Counted from the stretch's first letter, positions 16,882 to 25,341 are shown. The stretch: 64,000 nt of DNA from Chryseobacterium sp. H1D6B (GCF_029892445.1 NZ_JARXVJ010000001.1:3782001-3846000), one strand, 5' to 3'. Program-made: numbers and translations. Notes: generated by a model not told the origin, from the letters alone.

Positions 16882-17337
16882 ATGGACAATAAGAAATTCA
16901 GCTCAAAAGACTTTCATAAAACTTTTGCAAGACCTGAGTACAACAAACCGAGCCACTTGATTCACAAAAATGTAGAAAACGCAGGTGTGCACAATGAGTT
17001 TTCAACGGAAAGAAAACACCCTGTTTTCTTTGTAGATCTTCCAAGTAAAAATGTGAGTATGACAATCGGCGGATTACTGCCGGGACAGATGACAAACAAA
17101 CACCGTCATACCTACGAAACAGTTTTATACGTAATAGAAGGAAAAGGATGGACAGAAGTAGAAGGTGAAAAAGTAGAGTGGCAGGCAGGAGATGCAGTGT
17201 ATATTCCTTCTTGGGCCTGGCATAAACATCAAAATTTAAGCGATACTGAGCCTGCAAAATATATCGCTTGTGAAAATGCTCCACAGCTTCAGAATCCAGG
17301 AGTTGCTCTGAGAGAAGAGGAAGGAAGAGATTTATAA
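16882..17337 (+). CDS. Single-domain cupin protein
   Basis: 151 residues. The two cupin motifs are intact: NKHRHTYETVLYVIEGKG (His, His and Glu metal ligands) and WQAGDAVYIPSWAWHKHQN (third His). The arrangement resembles half of a gentisate-dioxygenase-type bicupin, but one-domain proteins of this kind have varied or unknown activities (isomerase, dioxygenase, lyase). No signal peptide. It is divergent from a MocR regulator and followed by its own terminator at 17375-17417, so it may be monocistronic. Confidence 0.85.
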   Translation: MDNKKFSSKDFHKTFARPEYNKPSHLIHKNVENAGVHNEFSTERKHPVFFVDLPSKNVSMTIGGLLPGQMTNKHRHTYETVLYVIEGKGWTEVEGEKVEWQAGDAVYIPSWAWHKHQNLSDTEPAKYIACENAPQLQNPGVALREEEGRDL

Positions 17338-17374
17338 TCTTCAGATACACAAAACGGCTTAGATAAATCTTGTT

Positions 17375-17417
17375 AAAATGTATCGGGAATAGTAAATAAA
17401 AGCTCTCGATACATTTT
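17375..17417 (+). terminator. Terminator-like hairpin after the cupin gene
   Basis: Perfect 11-bp arms AAAATGTATCG (17375-17385) and CGATACATTTT (17407-17417) ending in T residues, with a rather long 21-nt loop. The remaining DNA up to 17596 shows no further feature I can name. Confidence 0.65.
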
Positions 17418-17596
17418 TCTCTATTGCAGTAAAAAAAATACTTGATCTGATGGAGATTCCATTATCAGTCTGTAATCTCATCACACCTTCATTTCGAGCA
17501 CCATTAAGAAAAGAATATGTTAAGAAGCTTGAATAAAAAGATTCTCAATTTATTTCTCCGCTATGTTATACTTTAATACTTAAAAATATAGAATAT

Positions 17597-18478
17597 ATGA
17601 AAAATGTTCCATTTAAAGGGATAATTGCTTATCCGATAACTCCTTTTACTGAAAATGAAAAAGTGGATATTCCCCTTTTCAAAAAACTGGTAGAAAGGCT
17701 GGTTGCATCAGGAAGCCACGGTATTGCTCCATTAGGAAGTACAGGAGTCTTACCTTATTTATCTGATGAAGAAAAAGAGGAAATCACTGAAGCCACCATA
17801 CAACAGGTAAATAACAGAGTTCCAACCTTAGTGGGAGTTTCTAATCTCACCACTGAAAAAACGATCCATCATGCGAAATTTGCTGAAAAAGCCGGAGCTG
17901 ATGCCGTAATGATTATCCCGATGAGCTACTGGAAGCTTACAGATGATGAGATCGTCTCCCATTATGATGCTATTGCCGGTAAGATTTCAATTCCGATTAT
18001 GGCGTATAACAATCCCGCAACTGGAGGCGTAGATATGTCTCCGGCTTTATTAAAAAGGCTGTTAGAAATTCCTAACGTGACCATGATCAAAGAAAGTACT
18101 GGTGATATCCAAAGGATGCATTATTTGAGAAGAGAACTGGGAGAAGATGTTGCATTTTATAACGGTTCCAATCCATTGGCACTCGCCGCGTTTTCAGCGG
18201 GAGCAAGAGGATGGTGCACGGCAGCACCTAATTTAATTCCCGAATTGAATATCGGTTTATATAATGCTATTGAAAACAACCAGCTTAAAGAAGCTCAGGA
18301 TATTTTTTACAAACAGATTGAACTGCTGAGATTCATTGTTGCTAAAGGACTTCCAAGAGCCGTTAAAGCCGGATTGAATATTTTGGGTGAAAATGGCGGG
18401 AAATTAAGAAACCCGTTGAAGCCATTAACCGAGAAAGAAATTGAAGAATTAAAAATTATCATTAAAAATCTCAATTAA
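17597..18478 (+). CDS. DapA-like aldolase (dihydrodipicolinate synthase/N-acetylneuraminate lyase family)
   Basis: 293 residues, the family's standard TIM-barrel length. Opening GIIAYPITPFTENEKVD, GSTGVLPYLSDEEK (the GTTGE region altered to GSTGV), catalytic Tyr137 in AYNNPATGG and Schiff-base Lys165 in MIKESTGD. It condenses or cleaves pyruvate or a 2-keto acid. The altered GSTG loop and the absence of lysine pathway neighbours argue against true DapA; a catabolic keto-acid aldolase or dehydratase is likelier. Followed within 7 bases by the thioredoxin-like gene. Substrate unknown. Confidence 0.88.
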   Translation: MKNVPFKGIIAYPITPFTENEKVDIPLFKKLVERLVASGSHGIAPLGSTGVLPYLSDEEKEEITEATIQQVNNRVPTLVGVSNLTTEKTIHHAKFAEKAGADAVMIIPMSYWKLTDDEIVSHYDAIAGKISIPIMAYNNPATGGVDMSPALLKRLLEIPNVTMIKESTGDIQRMHYLRRELGEDVAFYNGSNPLALAAFSAGARGWCTAAPNLIPELNIGLYNAIENNQLKEAQDIFYKQIELLRFIVAKGLPRAVKAGLNILGENGGKLRNPLKPLTEKEIEELKIIIKNLN

Positions 18479-18484
18479 CTTCTA

Positions 18485-18748
18485 ATGAAAAAAATAGTTT
18501 TTTATCATGCCGGATGTTCCGTATGTCTAAGTGCACTGCATGATATTACAGCTATTCTGGGATCAGATAATGTAGAAGTTATCTACCTTGATGAAGATGA
18601 AGATGAAGATGAAGATGAAGATGAAGATGAAGGTAAGATTGAAAAAGCTCAAAAAGCAGGCGTACAATCTATACCTGCATTAGTAACTCCGAACGGAAAT
18701 GTTCTGCATTTAAATTTTGGAGCTTCCATTGAAGATATAAAAAAGTAA
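18485..18748 (+). CDS. Small thioredoxin/glutaredoxin-like protein with an Asp-Glu repeat
   Basis: 87 residues. CxxC redox motif in FYHAGCSVCLSA (Cys10 and Cys13) near the N-terminus and the cis-Pro loop in AGVQSIPALVTPNG, so it is a small thioredoxin-fold protein. In the middle, where homologous folds have a short loop, sits (Asp-Glu)x7 encoded by seven exact GATGAA units, a likely repeat expansion that keeps the frame. Co-transcribed with the DapA-like gene. Function unknown. Confidence 0.8.
   Translation: MKKIVFYHAGCSVCLSALHDITAILGSDNVEVIYLDEDEDEDEDEDEDEGKIEKAQKAGVQSIPALVTPNGNVLHLNFGASIEDIKK
18590..18631 (+). repeat. (GATGAA)7 hexanucleotide microsatellite inside a gene
   Basis: Seven perfect tandem copies of GATGAA, 42 bp, coding for alternating Asp-Glu. 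Gain or loss of units changes protein length in steps of two residues without frameshift. Confidence 0.97.
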
Positions 18749-18752
18749 AATG

Positions 18753-18784
18753 AAAAGGCTGAACTTATTGTCCAGCCTTTTTTG
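18753..18784. terminator. Bidirectional terminator
   Basis: Arms AAAAGGCTG (18753-18761) and CAGCCTTTT (18773-18781), then T's, between the thioredoxin-like gene and the convergent PPOX gene whose stop is at 18788. Confidence 0.85.
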
Positions 18785-18787
18785 TTT

Positions 18788-19294
18788 TCATACAGTGGCA
18801 TTTCCTTCAATACCATCCGAATTATTTGTTTTGTGTCCAGTAACCGCCGAAGCGACGAAACTTAATAAACTCACCAGCTTTCCTGCTTTTGTATCCCAAT
18901 AATAGGTTTCTTTTGGCTCAACCCGGATGATTGATACATTTGGATCATCTTTACCGTCGAACCAGGCATTTGCCATTGCCGACCACTTGCTTTCAATAGT
19001 TGCTTTGTCTTTATAAACCGATGCTTCACCGTAGACTGACAAATACTGTGAATCACTGTTATTCATAAAGAAAAGCTGGACTCTCCGGTCTTCTTTAATT
19101 TCAAAGTTTTTATTACTGTCATCACTGCTGATGAACCAAAGATTGCCGCTGTCATCCGTTTCTTTTAAAGTCATCGGACGGGAATTCAGGGGTATGTTCT
19201 CCAGCTCTGTGCAAAACATGCAGATTCTAGCATTTTCCGAAAGTTCCTGAATTTTTTTGATTGCCTCTAAATGGCTGAGATTTTGTGTTGACAT
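18788..19294 (-). CDS. Pyridoxamine 5'-phosphate oxidase-like (general stress FMN-binding) protein
   Basis: 168 residues of the 'general stress protein 26' type: an N-terminal helix SHLEAIKKIQELSENARICMFCTEL, then the split-barrel core PLNSRPMTLKETDDSGNLWFIS and YLSVYGEASVYKDK, ending in VEPKETYYWDTKAGKLVSLLSF, all typical of this group. Members bind FMN or F420-like cofactors and reduce unknown substrates; they are not PdxH. Single gene with a terminator shared with the thioredoxin-like gene. Confidence 0.9.
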   Translation of the reverse strand: MSTQNLSHLEAIKKIQELSENARICMFCTELENIPLNSRPMTLKETDDSGNLWFISSDDSNKNFEIKEDRRVQLFFMNNSDSQYLSVYGEASVYKDKATIESKWSAMANAWFDGKDDPNVSIIRVEPKETYYWDTKAGKLVSLLSFVASAVTGHKTNNSDGIEGNATV

Positions 19295-19626
19295 AATAGT
19301 ATATTTTAAGTGATTTGGTTATTAAAAAGAATAAAATGAATCCTGTATCCTTATCAATTCTCATTCAAAAATCTGACCAAACCTTTTGTCAAAAAGATAT
19401 TCATTAATCAAAAACATTGATTTTAAAAATATTATTCTTTAATCATTGTTAAAAAAAGTATTTTTATCTTAGAATCGTTTATACTATAGATATCAACTCT
19501 TCATCTCTAAAAATCTGCGCAGAAAAGGGATTAAAAACACTATTTCTAATTGAAAATATTTGTTATTTTTATAGGTAAGCAGACAGAAGAATTACAATAA
19601 CTTAAAATTCGAAATAATACAGCTTG
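19295..19626. other. 332-bp intergenic region between divergent PPOX and antiporter genes
   Basis: Very A+T-rich. It must hold two divergent promoters, but I see no clear promoter pair, hairpin, RNA gene or small coding frame that I can support. Confidence 0.5.
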
Positions 19627-20865
19627 ATGGAAAACTATACTGTCATTTTAATTATCATGGCCTTAATGATCGGAGTTTCCGGTCTGGCCGGCAGGATCAA
19701 AATACCGGCACCCATGCTTCTTTTAATTGTGGGAATACTTATCGGTTTTGTTCCTGCTATGCCGGAAATAGAAATAAATCATGAAATTATTATGCTGCTT
19801 TTCCTGCCTCCTTTATTGTATGATGCTGCTTTTAACATCTCATTTCCGCAGTTTAAAACGAATATTAATACTATTGGCACGTTAGCAATAGGACTTGTAT
19901 TTCTTACTACCGCCGGGATTGCTGTTCTTGCTCATTATTTAATTCCGGGCATGAGCTGGCCTTTGGCTTTTGTATTAGGAGCCATTCTATCCGCTACAGA
20001 TGCCGTAGCCGCAGTAGGGATTACCAAAGGGCTTGGGCTTTCTCATAAAACAATTACAATATTGGAAGGCGAGAGCTTAATCAATGATGCATCGGCACTG
20101 GTAGCTTATCGTTTCGCTGTTGCGGCTGTAACCGGAGTTGCATTTGTAACATGGAAAGCCTCATTAGAATTTGTATGTGTTTTAGGAGGCGGATTTCTAA
20201 TTGGATGGATTATATTTAAATTATTATCACTGGTTATCGGGCTGTTCCGTACCAATAATATGGTGGTGATCAGTCTGATTCTTTTAATGCCTTTTGTGAC
20301 TTATCTTATAGCTGAACATTTCAAAGTATCCGGCGTAATTGCTGTTGTTGTTTTAGGACTAGGAATGTCTAAACTTAGCCGCAGCAAGTTTCCTGACAAG
20401 GTAAAAGAGCAATCACGGAATTTTTGGGATGTTATTATCTTCCTGCTTAACGGATTGATCTTCCTGCTTATCGGCTTAGAGTTTCCGATTATATTAAAAA
20501 AAATGCCGGATACCCAGGTGTGGACCTATGCCGGATATGCAGCAATTATTGTACTGCTGACTTTATTGATCAGACTTGCAAGGGTCTATCTCCAGCAGTT
20601 TAATCTTCAAAAAGCTTTTCAGGGCAGAAGACGGATCAGTGAGGAAGCTTTATTCGATTCTAAAACAAGTTTTATTATTACCTGGTCCGGAATGCGGGGA
20701 ATTGTTTCCCTGGCTATCGCTCTTGGTCTTCCTACTATGATTAACAACGGCGAACCTTTTCCCATGCGCAATGAAATCATATTTTTATCAATAGCAGTTG
20801 TTTTGCTTTCTCTTTTAGGGCAGGGCCTGACGCTTCCCTGGATCGTTAAAAAGCTTAAATTATAA
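19627..20865 (+). CDS. Na+/H+ or K+/H+ antiporter (CPA1 family)
   Basis: 412 residues from ATG 19627 (a TTG one codon earlier is less likely). About twelve membrane segments. CPA1 signatures include IKIPAPMLLLIVGILIGFVP, LLFLPPLLYDAAFN, the ion-site motif GAILSATDAVAAVGITKGLG and EGESLINDASALVAYRFAV, where ND carries the essential Asp. Ends with TWSGMRGIVSLAIALGLP. It lacks a long cytoplasmic tail. It exchanges Na+ (or K+) for protons at the inner membrane for pH and salt homeostasis. Monocistronic with a divergent PPOX gene. Confidence 0.94.
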   Translation: MENYTVILIIMALMIGVSGLAGRIKIPAPMLLLIVGILIGFVPAMPEIEINHEIIMLLFLPPLLYDAAFNISFPQFKTNINTIGTLAIGLVFLTTAGIAVLAHYLIPGMSWPLAFVLGAILSATDAVAAVGITKGLGLSHKTITILEGESLINDASALVAYRFAVAAVTGVAFVTWKASLEFVCVLGGGFLIGWIIFKLLSLVIGLFRTNNMVVISLILLMPFVTYLIAEHFKVSGVIAVVVLGLGMSKLSRSKFPDKVKEQSRNFWDVIIFLLNGLIFLLIGLEFPIILKKMPDTQVWTYAGYAAIIVLLTLLIRLARVYLQQFNLQKAFQGRRRISEEALFDSKTSFIITWSGMRGIVSLAIALGLPTMINNGEPFPMRNEIIFLSIAVVLLSLLGQGLTLPWIVKKLKL

Positions 20866-20897
20866 CTTTATCATTTCTATTTTTCTTATTTTTGGGT

Positions 20898-21704
20898 ATG
20901 CAGATTTCTCCGCCGAAACAATTAGCATCCTATATCAAACATTACATCTTTTTGGACAATCCTGAAGATGACATAAAAAAATTGAGATTATTTACTGACG
21001 GAACTACCGGACTCATTATCTCAAGTGACATCAGCATGTATTCTGATTTTTCAAAGGAGAAATTACCCATGTCTTTTTTTTACGGCCAGCCGGCACGCTA
21101 TAAAGATCTCACTGCAAAAGGTTCTTTTTCTTTAATTGCCGTAGTATTTCATCCTTATTTTTTTAATGATGTATTGGGAATTTCGGCAGCAGAAATGAAA
21201 AATGAGATCATTGCTGTAGAAGACATTTTGAAAAACGAATTATTTCCTTTTCAGGAAAGTCTCTTTTATAAAAATGATCCAAAATCAATTATACAGGCTT
21301 TAAATACCTACTTCATCCAGCTGATTTCTAAAAAGAAAGATTCAGATTCATGGATTGTAAAAGCAGCCCAGCAGTATATGCAGCAAAATAAAGGAGCTGT
21401 TTCCCTGCACGGGCTTGAACATTTTACAGGCTATTCTGAACGCCAGATCGAAAGAAAATTTGATAAATACATCGGAATTTCTCCTAAAAAATACAATAAC
21501 ATCATAAGACTTCATTATTTTTTAAGCCTGATGAAAAAAAACGGTGGTCATGAAAATATAGCAGGCCTTTCTTATGAAGCCGGATACGCTGACCAGTCGC
21601 ATTTGATCAAAGATTTTAAAACCAATATCGGACTTACTCCCAGCCAATACTTTAAAACCCAAAATAAACTGGCCGTGAATTTCATCGAACTCCCATTTAA
21701 ATAA
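20898..21704 (+). CDS. AraC-family regulator (DUF6597-type N-terminus)
   Basis: 268 residues from ATG 20898. N-terminal domain begins MQISPPKQLASYIKHYIFLD and contains LPMSFFYGQPARYKDLTAKG and LIAVVFHPYFFNDVLGISAAEM, the standard DUF6597 layout; the C-terminal AraC HTH reads YSERQIERKFDKYIGISPKKY and AGYADQSHLIKDFK. The TTG/GGT extension at 20892 overlaps TATTTTTG (20887-20894), a possible -7 element, so the ATG is preferred and the transcript may have almost no leader. It may regulate the nitrilase gene that follows. Confidence 0.92.
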   Translation: MQISPPKQLASYIKHYIFLDNPEDDIKKLRLFTDGTTGLIISSDISMYSDFSKEKLPMSFFYGQPARYKDLTAKGSFSLIAVVFHPYFFNDVLGISAAEMKNEIIAVEDILKNELFPFQESLFYKNDPKSIIQALNTYFIQLISKKKDSDSWIVKAAQQYMQQNKGAVSLHGLEHFTGYSERQIERKFDKYIGISPKKYNNIIRLHYFLSLMKKNGGHENIAGLSYEAGYADQSHLIKDFKTNIGLTPSQYFKTQNKLAVNFIELPFK

Positions 21705-21763
21705 TGGTGTCGGTTTTTTACAATTATTAATCTGTAAAGCGGTATACATTTGTTAAAAAAAAT

Positions 21764-22720
21764 ATGATCAATCTTAAAGTTTCAACGGCACAATTCGAAA
21801 ATAGAAGCGGGGACAAAGAATACAATCTTTCAGTAATCGAAAAACTAAGCGGCGAGGCGGCTTCAAAAGGATCTGATGTGATTGCTTTTCATGAGTGCTC
21901 AATTACAGGTTATACTTTTGCCCGCAGCTTTACAAAAGAGCAGATGCTTGATACCGCTGAATTGATTCCTGAAGGAAAAAGCATTAAAAGACTCCAGCAG
22001 ATTGCCGCTAAATTTGACATCGTTATTTTGGCGGGGCTTTTTGAAAAGGACGAAAATGACAATATTTTTAAAGCCTATGTGTGTGTTGATAAAAGCGGAC
22101 TTACCGCTAAATATAGAAAATTACATCCATTCATTAACCCTCATATTTCTGCAGGACAAGAATACTGCGTTTTTGAAATTAAAGGCTGGAAATGCGGTAT
22201 TTTGATCTGCTACGATAATAATATCATTGAAAACGTAAGAGCAACAAAACTTCTGGGAGCTGATATCATTTTTATGCCGCATGTAACAATGTGTACGCCT
22301 TCTACTAGACCCGGTGCCGGATTTGTAGATCCTAAACTTTGGGAAAACAGGGAAGCGGACCCTACGTCACTGCGTTTAGAATTCGATGGAATGAAAGGCA
22401 GAAGCTGGCTGATGAAATGGCTGCCTGCAAGAGCTTATGATAATGGAGTATATGTGGTTTTTTCTAATCCGATCGGTATGGATGACGACCAGCTGAAAAA
22501 TGGATGTTCTATGATTCTTGATCCTTTTGGAGATATTATTTCAGAATGCCGTTCATTTGACGACAGTTTTACCACTGCAGTGATCACTCCTGAAAAATTG
22601 ACTCAAGCCGGCGGATACCGATATATTCAGGCCAGAAATCCAGCATTATACAGAGATATTATCGGACAAGAGCATCAGCCTGAGCAAAAAGTAGTCTGGC
22701 TTACAGGTGATACTCTTTAA
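21764..22720 (+). CDS. Nitrilase-superfamily carbon-nitrogen hydrolase
   Basis: 318 residues. Catalytic Glu in FHECSITGY, Lys in AKYRKLHPF and Cys in CGILICYDNNIIENVR form the nitrilase Glu-Lys-Cys triad. An insertion (CTPSTRPGAGFVDPKLWENR) precedes the second half RAYDNGVYVVFSNPIG, ending LDPFGDIISEC. These enzymes cleave amides, carbamoyl groups or nitriles; the branch resembles N-carbamoyl or aliphatic amidase types, but the substrate cannot be read from sequence. Located after an AraC gene, with its own terminator. Confidence 0.92.
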   Translation: MINLKVSTAQFENRSGDKEYNLSVIEKLSGEAASKGSDVIAFHECSITGYTFARSFTKEQMLDTAELIPEGKSIKRLQQIAAKFDIVILAGLFEKDENDNIFKAYVCVDKSGLTAKYRKLHPFINPHISAGQEYCVFEIKGWKCGILICYDNNIIENVRATKLLGADIIFMPHVTMCTPSTRPGAGFVDPKLWENREADPTSLRLEFDGMKGRSWLMKWLPARAYDNGVYVVFSNPIGMDDDQLKNGCSMILDPFGDIISECRSFDDSFTTAVITPEKLTQAGGYRYIQARNPALYRDIIGQEHQPEQKVVWLTGDTL

Positions 22721-22754
22721 ATAAGTATCATTAAAGGTAATTTTTAAAATAAAA

Positions 22755-22794
22755 AACAAGCTGTCTTTCAACTATAAGACAGCCTGTTTTTTTT
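22755..22794 (+). terminator. Rho-independent terminator after the nitrilase gene
   Basis: AACAAGCTGTCTT (22756-22768) pairs with AAGACAGCCTGTT with one mismatch, followed by eight T's. Confidence 0.85.
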
Positions 22795-22811
22795 ATATTA
22801 ATTAAGTATAG

Positions 22812-22819
22812 TACATTTG
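22812..22819 (+). promoter_or_regulatory. -7 element of the Crp/Fnr gene
   Basis: TACATTTG matches TAnnTTTG, 18 bases before ATG 22838. It decides the start, as the alternative TTG start lies inside it. Confidence 0.5.
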
Positions 22820-22837
22820 CTGGAAGAATTTCTCACG

Positions 22838-23446
22838 ATGAAAGAAAAACTAATACAAGCTTCCTCAGAGCCTTTAATAGATTATTTCAATAAAATTATT
22901 CCTTTAAACAGGGAAGAACGCCAGCTGGTGACAGAACTGTTCAGATCAAGACTATACCGTAAGAAACAATATGTTCTCCAGGAAGGGGATGTCTGCAGCC
23001 AGTTCAATTTTATTGTCCGCGGATGCCTTCGGATGTATAAAATAGATGAAAAAGGGGATACTCATATCATTCAGTTTGCTGCGGAAAACTGGTGGATCAA
23101 TGATATTGGAAGTTTTCACAAAAGAAAACCTTCAGAGTTATGCATCGATGCTATTGAGGACACCATGGTACTGCAGATCAGTTATGAAGATTTGATCACC
23201 TTGTATACTTCTGCTCCAAAGTTTGACAGAATATTCAGAGTCCTGCTTGAAAACAGTTTTGTCACTCTGCAGAAGCGGCTGCTTCAAAATATAAGTTCTA
23301 CTGCAGAAGAACGTTATCTTTCTTTTGTAGAAGTTCATCCCCATTTATCCAACCGTCTTCCTCAGACACAGATCGCTTCTTTTCTAGGTATTACTCCCGA
23401 GTTCTTAAGCAGATTGAAAAGCAAGCTTGTTAAAACAAAATCTTAA
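22838..23446 (+). CDS. Crp/Fnr-family transcriptional regulator
   Basis: 202 residues from ATG 22838. Beta-roll (KKQYVLQEGDVCSQFNFIVRG and HIIQFAAENWWIND) and HTH (LPQTQIASFLGITPEFLSRLKSKL). The ATG is chosen because the upstream TTG at 22817 is part of TACATTTG (22812-22819), a good -7 element that would place transcription start just before the ATG. The following F420-type reductase gene (23535) is a likely target. Same ligand-unknown branch as the other Crp proteins in the window. Confidence 0.92.
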   Translation: MKEKLIQASSEPLIDYFNKIIPLNREERQLVTELFRSRLYRKKQYVLQEGDVCSQFNFIVRGCLRMYKIDEKGDTHIIQFAAENWWINDIGSFHKRKPSELCIDAIEDTMVLQISYEDLITLYTSAPKFDRIFRVLLENSFVTLQKRLLQNISSTAEERYLSFVEVHPHLSNRLPQTQIASFLGITPEFLSRLKSKLVKTKS

Positions 23447-23534
23447 ACTAGATCAATACTATTTCTTAATCCAGTTCATTGTAAAAAGACTGTTTTCTGC
23501 AGGATATTTGCAGTATAAATAAAAAGAAATAATT

Positions 23535-24182
23535 ATGACAACATTAAAAACAGCCGTTATCGGTTTAGGAAACATCGGACAAGCAGTAGCCGGAAATTTT
23601 GTAAAATCTAACAGAAGTTTTATTGCAGCCGACAGAAATGTAGAAAAAGCAAAAGAGCTTTCTGAAAAATGGGGACCTGGAGCTGTTCCCAGTGATATTC
23701 CTGCCGCAGTAAAAAATGCAGATATTGTTATTTTATCAATACCATTTGAGTCAATCTGCGGATTTATGAAAGAATATGCTTCAGATCTGGAAGGTAAAAT
23801 CATTGTAGATCCTTCCAACCCTATTGCACCGGATGCCAATGGAGGATTCAAAAAAATTATAGAAAAAGATGAATCAGCAGGAGAAATTAATGCGGCTTCA
23901 TTACCAAAAAATTCAAAATTAGTGAAAGCTTTAGGGACTTTAGGTGCAGGATCTTTATCTGGATCGGCTTACCAGACTCCTGAAAAAGCAGTACTTTTTT
24001 ATGCTGCAGATGATACTAGTATTGATAATGATGTAGAACAGCTGATTCAGAACAGTGGTTTCGAACCTGCAAGAATCGGAGGAATAGACCAGTCGATAAG
24101 AATTGAAGTATTTGGAGATCTTCATGAATTTGGAGCATTAGGCAAAACAGTTACACTTTCTGAAGCAAAGCAAAAAATTTAA
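23535..24182 (+). CDS. NADPH-dependent F420 reductase-like oxidoreductase
   Basis: 215 residues. N-terminal Rossmann motif AVIGLGNIGQAVAGNF, then the pattern of the F420:NADP+ oxidoreductase/'NAD-binding F420' family (ADIVILSIPFESICGFMKEY and IIVDPSNPIAPDANGG). Flavobacteria lack F420, so it probably uses another acceptor or acts as a short NADP reductase. It is 88 bases after the Crp/Fnr gene on the same strand and ends at a bidirectional terminator. Confidence 0.9.
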   Translation: MTTLKTAVIGLGNIGQAVAGNFVKSNRSFIAADRNVEKAKELSEKWGPGAVPSDIPAAVKNADIVILSIPFESICGFMKEYASDLEGKIIVDPSNPIAPDANGGFKKIIEKDESAGEINAASLPKNSKLVKALGTLGAGSLSGSAYQTPEKAVLFYAADDTSIDNDVEQLIQNSGFEPARIGGIDQSIRIEVFGDLHEFGALGKTVTLSEAKQKI

Positions 24183-24192
24183 GATTCAATTG

Positions 24193-24222
24193 AAAAGACA
24201 CTTTTTAAAGTGTCTTTTTTTT
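24193..24222. terminator. Bidirectional terminator
   Basis: Perfect 12-bp arms AAAAGACACTTT (24193-24204) and AAAGTGTCTTTT (24207-24218), with T's on the plus side, between convergent reductase and rhodanese genes. Confidence 0.88.
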
Positions 24223-24224
24223 AA

Positions 24225-24581
24225 CTATTTTTTTATGCTTTTTTCCAGATCACTCCAGGCTCCGCCATTATAAATATGTTTAAAACCTCTTTCTTTAAGG
24301 ATATTTTCAGCTTTTACGCTTCTAAGTCCGTGTGAACATACCGTGATATATGTTTTATCAGGATTAAGTTCTACATACCGCTCTCTTATTGTTCCTAATG
24401 AGATATTAACCGAACCTTTAATATGCCCGGTTTCATATTCTTTCTCCGTTCTTACATCTAAAATTACAGCACCATTTTTAATTAACTGAACCAGTCCTTG
24501 ATCTAAAGTCTGGTATTTGTACACCCTATATACCATATAAATTACCAGGAGCAGTCCGAAGACGATCAATACCTTTTTCAT
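24225..24581 (-). CDS. Membrane-anchored rhodanese-like protein
   Basis: 118 residues: an N-terminal membrane anchor (VLIVFGLLLVIYMVYRV) then one rhodanese domain, NGAVILDVRTEKEYETGHIKGS, with the active-site loop VCSHGLRS carrying Cys82. Rhodaneses move sulfane sulfur; the anchor probably puts this domain at the membrane. Last gene of a TetR-linked run, overlapping the DUF3817 gene by four bases. Confidence 0.9.
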   Translation of the reverse strand: MKKVLIVFGLLLVIYMVYRVYKYQTLDQGLVQLIKNGAVILDVRTEKEYETGHIKGSVNISLGTIRERYVELNPDKTYITVCSHGLRSVKAENILKERGFKHIYNGGAWSDLEKSIKK

Positions 24582-24880
24582 AATCTGCTCAGTATTTTTT
24601 TATCAATATAAAATGTTCCAAACGGGATAAAGCAGGCTGCAATTACTTTCCAGGTTGTTTCTTTAAATTTCCACTGCTGTTCTACTCCTACACTCAAGGT
24701 ATTAAAAAGGAAAAGAAGAAATAAAGAACCGTGAACCGGTCCTATTATTCTTACAAATTCAGGATTTCCCATCCAGTGCTTTATAGGAACTGCTACAAAG
24801 ATCAATGTCAGTAAGGAAATTCCTTCCAGAACAGCAAGAATCCTCAGGCGTCCGATTTTTGTTTTTAATAAATGTGTCAT
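24578..24880 (-). CDS. DUF3817 membrane protein
   Basis: 100 residues from ATG 24880; the longer frame to 24967 would overlap the previous gene and is rejected. DUF3817 signature LKTKIGRLRILAVLEGISLLTLIFVAVPIKH and FVRIIGPVHGSLFLLFLF, with three hydrophobic segments ending GTFYIDKKIL. Small inner membrane protein of unknown function. It starts two bases after the preceding membrane gene and overlaps the rhodanese gene, so all three are translated together. Confidence 0.9.
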   Translation of the reverse strand: MTHLLKTKIGRLRILAVLEGISLLTLIFVAVPIKHWMGNPEFVRIIGPVHGSLFLLFLFNTLSVGVEQQWKFKETTWKVIAACFIPFGTFYIDKKILSRL

Positions 24881-24882
24881 AA

Positions 24883-25341
24883 TTATCTGAAATAAGGTCT
24901 GTTTGCTAAGGGAGAAAAAGGCCACGGAATCGCTATAAAAATGATAATCAACGCTGTCGTGAACCAAATAAGCTGCGTTTTAAACTTCTCTCTGTCTGTT
25001 TCTTTCCGTTTTGCTAATGCTGAACCTATTGTTATTAATACTATTGATACCAGCATAAGGAAGATATGGATCAAACCAAAAAAAAGCAGATCAAATGATT
25101 CTTTTGCAGTATTGAAGTTTTTCCAGAAATACTTGATCATCGGGCTCTGTGAGTATAAAGTAATTCCTAAAATTAGCTGCACATGAGCAATAGTTGCACT
25201 CCAGTGTCTTACAGAATCATCTGTTTTGGAGAATACAGATTTTGAAGAGTAACCTTTGTAAGCTCTGAATACGGCATACAAAAGACTAAGAAGAACCAGC
25301 CACCGGAAGGAAGAATGCAGGAAGGTCAACGTCTGATACAT
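24883..25341 (-). CDS. Four-helix membrane protein, possibly cytochrome b-like
   Basis: 152 residues from ATG 25341. Begins MYQTLTFLHSSFRWLVLLSLLYA, has about four hydrophobic segments, and carries membrane-embedded histidines (LHSSFRW, RHWSATIAHVQL, GLIHIFLML), which led me to a cytochrome-b-like haem protein as one possibility. I do not recognise it with confidence. A -7 element TACCTTTG (minus, 25371-25364) precedes it, overlapped upstream by a perfect TetR-type palindrome. First gene of the three-gene unit controlled by the TetR protein. Confidence 0.75.
   Translation of the reverse strand: MYQTLTFLHSSFRWLVLLSLLYAVFRAYKGYSSKSVFSKTDDSVRHWSATIAHVQLILGITLYSQSPMIKYFWKNFNTAKESFDLLFFGLIHIFLMLVSIVLITIGSALAKRKETDREKFKTQLIWFTTALIIIFIAIPWPFSPLANRPYFR

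Noticed and set aside
18590..18631. Tandem repeats as a possible CRISPR or transposon footprint
   Set aside because: Unit is six bases, perfect, in frame and inside a thioredoxin gene; no spacers or flanking duplication.
19295..19626. Hidden RNA gene in the PPOX-antiporter gap
   Set aside because: No stable hairpins, conserved-looking motif or terminator could be seen.
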